Assembly: GCA_014379065.1 (NCBI GenBank)
Contig: JACMMM010000021.1
Coordinates: forward strand, 1-6,467
DNA from: Saprospiraceae bacterium
GTDB lineage: Bacteria; Bacteroidota; Bacteroidia; Chitinophagales; Saprospiraceae
Direction of reading: 5' to 3'
Length of the DNA stretch: 6,467 nucleotides
Position numbers and translations under genes: made by a program. This document shows positions 6,434-6,467 of the stretch, piece by piece; within the stretch, counting starts at the first letter, position 1; each line of letters opens with the position of its first letter. The notes below the pieces were generated by a model. The model was not told the DNA's origin. It saw nothing but the letters and a program-made list of their open reading frames with translations, and made no database searches.

Positions 6434-6466
6434 GCCGTGGTTGTTGGCGAGGACGCCAACAACGGC
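6434..6466. repeat. Long inverted repeat at right window edge
   Basis: A perfect 9-bp stem, TTGTTGGCG (6441-6449) with CGCCAACAA (6454-6462), closes a four-base loop AGGA. Beyond a three-base bulge (TGG, 6438-6440), GCCG (6434-6437) pairs with CGGC (6463-6466), giving 13 pairs. It begins 15 bases after the last stop codon. No T-run is visible before the sequence ends, so it could be a terminator, a dispersed palindromic element, or the start of a longer palindrome. Confidence 0.7.
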
Positions 6467-6467
6467 A

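Overview
The window looks like chromosomal DNA of a Bacteroidota bacterium, most likely near the Saprospiria, though the class is an inference. The grounds are a trigger factor gene directly followed by clpP, two copies of the octamer TACTTTTG that fit the Bacteroidota -7 promoter consensus TAnnTTTG, A-rich start contexts without clear Shine-Dalgarno sites, lipoproteins with acidic residues just after the lipidated Cys, and a small outer-membrane barrel-like family typical of this phylum. All convincing genes lie on the + strand.

Left third (1-2224), protein quality control: the 3' part of the trigger factor gene (tig, cut by the left edge), then a 210-base gap with a probable promoter, then a complete clpP with its Ser-His-Asp triad. 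A strong intrinsic terminator closes clpP. The usual partner clpX does not follow.

Middle (2225-4860), redox lipoproteins: a promoter region with two TTGACA copies 11 bases apart precedes two tandem paralogous genes for diheme c-type lipoproteins of the cytochrome c peroxidase/MauG family, 59 bases apart and probably co-transcribed. By hand alignment both lack the distal His of classical peroxidases at the N-terminal heme, and both carry Tyr where the classical Met ligand of the C-terminal heme sits. That is the MauG-type arrangement. A second intrinsic terminator ends this unit.

Right (4861-6467), envelope proteins: a second tandem paralogous pair, one with a lipoprotein signal peptide and one with an apparent signal peptidase I type signal. 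They share a conserved C-terminal half and look like small outer-membrane beta-structured proteins of unknown function. The window ends inside a long, nearly perfect inverted repeat.

No tRNA, rRNA, CRISPR array, transposase or phage gene was seen. The most interesting content is the double-duplication layout: two MauG-like surface or periplasmic redox lipoproteins followed by two paralogous barrel-like proteins. Whether the two pairs work together is open, because a terminator separates them.
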